Assembly (NCBI RefSeq): GCF_015832195.1
Contig: NC_052026.1
Span: 12,263,619-12,327,618 of the forward strand
Origin: Motacilla alba alba
Taxonomy: Eukaryota > Chordata > Aves > Passeriformes > Motacillidae
Reading direction: 5' to 3'
Length of the DNA: 64,000 nt
Position numbers and translations under genes: made by a program. The notes beneath the pieces were generated by a model. It made no database searches. It saw only the letters and a program-made list of their open reading frames with translations, and had not been told where the DNA came from. Position 1 is the stretch's first letter. Every line of letters starts with the position of its first letter. This document shows, one piece after another, positions 62,815 to 64,000 of this stretch.

Positions 62815-64000
62815 CAAAAAACCCCATCCCTGTACTACCTGTACTAGGGTGGGTTAGTGCTCTTTCCATCAAATCATCTGATTTGTATGTCCTCAGTTCT
62901 CAAGGCCATTCCTGGTATTCTTCAAGGTTATGTGGAGAGTTAGTAAGTTCTTGCCGAGTTATTTGAGAAGATTAAGTGACCAAATACAGGCTGGGTTCCA
63001 CACACAGCAGTGTCTTCAATTCCTGGGAATTCAGCTCCTTTTCTGCACAGCTGTGCATGGTTACTGGGACTGAAGCTTGTGCCTGGAAAAACAAGGGGCA
63101 AGACAGGAATTGCTCTTCTATCTAAAACCCTCCAGGTGACTGAAAATTGGATTGAGGAATCAATGTTAATTCTTTTGAGAAAGCAGGCCTACAACACTGT
63201 GTCTGTTGGTGTCTTACAGTGTTTTGTCATGAAACAAAGTAAACTGACCTGGTTTTATTTACTCCTGTGGTTTGGCTGCATGTACTTGTTAGGCCAGAAA
63301 TCACTGCCAGGTGCTGCAGGTACCTCTTTGGCACACGGGGAGTACTCTGCCAGTAAAAACTGACATACAAACACTCAAAACTGTATTGTCTCACTGACAC
63401 TGGCAACAAGTAATATGTGATTCTTTAAAAAATCAAGAGATTCCTGTGATGGGTTCTTCTCCTTCCTGAGAAGAAATGGTACTGATTTGCAAATACTTGG
63501 TTTGCCATCTTGCAGCTTCCTGCTTTCTAAATCCTTAACCTGTGATAGCCAAACTCTTGGCAGCTGCTGTAGAGACAGGCAGAACTAAAGGGGAGCCACA
63601 GGTCCATCTTGGGACTGCCCACGTACTGTATGGGGCTTCTGCTGCATAGAGGATTCTGGAAAGGTGCAATATGTTATATACTGGGTGAATTACTAATGTA
63701 TTATGGTTTTTTTAAAAAAATATTTGTATAAGGGGAAATGGCACAGTCACTTTTTGGTAGCTTTATGCTATATATATATATATATAAAACTTTTTATACT
63801 GTTTTTCTAGAAGATTTTTATTGGCAGAATATTTTATTACAGTCTTTCAGTCTGTTCTGAATCAGCTGGGGTAGATGGCAATGGTGCCTTATGTTGTAAG
63901 CAGCATTCTCAACAGACCTACAGAGGCTTTCATACCTCTCACAGGAAAAATTTCAGTCACAGCTAATTTAATCTGGTGTAAAAACAGACTCTACTCCCTG
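62815..64000 (+). other. OSGIN1: OSGIN1 3' UTR (probably runs off the window)
   Basis: No AATAAA or ATTAAA was found between the stop and the right edge, so the transcript probably ends beyond 64000 or uses a variant signal. The region is non-coding; the ORFs in it are chance. It contains a (TA)9 run at 63769-63786. Confidence 0.5.
63769..63786. repeat. (TA)9 microsatellite
   Basis: Eighteen bases of pure TA in the presumed OSGIN1 3' UTR; probably length-polymorphic. Confidence 0.9.

Overview
The window looks like a piece of a bird chromosome. The evidence is vertebrate spliced genes with short GT..AG introns, CR1-type LINE fragments carrying the typical avian 3'-end sequences, one solo LTR of the avian ERVL kind, few repeats overall and low CpG. 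The species cannot be named from the sequence. The LTR type would suit a songbird, but that is inference.

Two protein-coding genes can be built exon by exon, and they point away from each other. On the minus strand (17011 down to 6995) twelve coding exons join in frame into a 585-residue protein. It has the layout of RIPK2: a kinase-like domain, a linker and a C-terminal CARD. It is not ordinary RIPK2, because the catalytic-loop HxD aspartate is serine, the first glycine of the glycine loop is gone, and residues I recall as the XIAP-binding and ubiquitin sites of RIPK2 are replaced. I treat it as a RIPK2 paralogue and predicted pseudokinase (called RIPK2L here). On the plus strand (57585 to 62814, with a likely non-coding first exon near 53397-53486) five coding exons give a complete 499-residue OSGIN1, an FAD/NAD-binding-fold protein induced by oxidative stress.

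The pairing matters. In mammals RIPK2 sits beside OSGIN2. Here a RIPK2-like gene sits beside OSGIN1, the paralogue of OSGIN2. The simplest reading is that RIPK2L is an ancient duplicate of RIPK2 from the same block duplication that made OSGIN1 and OSGIN2, kept in this lineage and missing next to human OSGIN1.

Layout: 1-6.8 kb is intergenic sequence with an ERVL solo LTR at about 5.29-5.76 kb. RIPK2L runs from about 6.8 to 17.0 kb, with a possible 5' exon and promoter (kappaB-like and AP-1 sites) near 19.3-19.4 kb. From 19.4 to 53.3 kb is a region of about 34 kb in which I recognise no gene, only CR1 fragments (19.8-20.3, 25.06-25.64 and 33.7 kb) and simple repeats. OSGIN1 begins with an NRF2/AP-1-type site and a TATA box at 53.28-53.38 kb and runs to the right edge, where its 3' UTR probably continues past the window. 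Two striking inverted repeats lie in RIPK2L introns (10706-10753 and 13585-13608).
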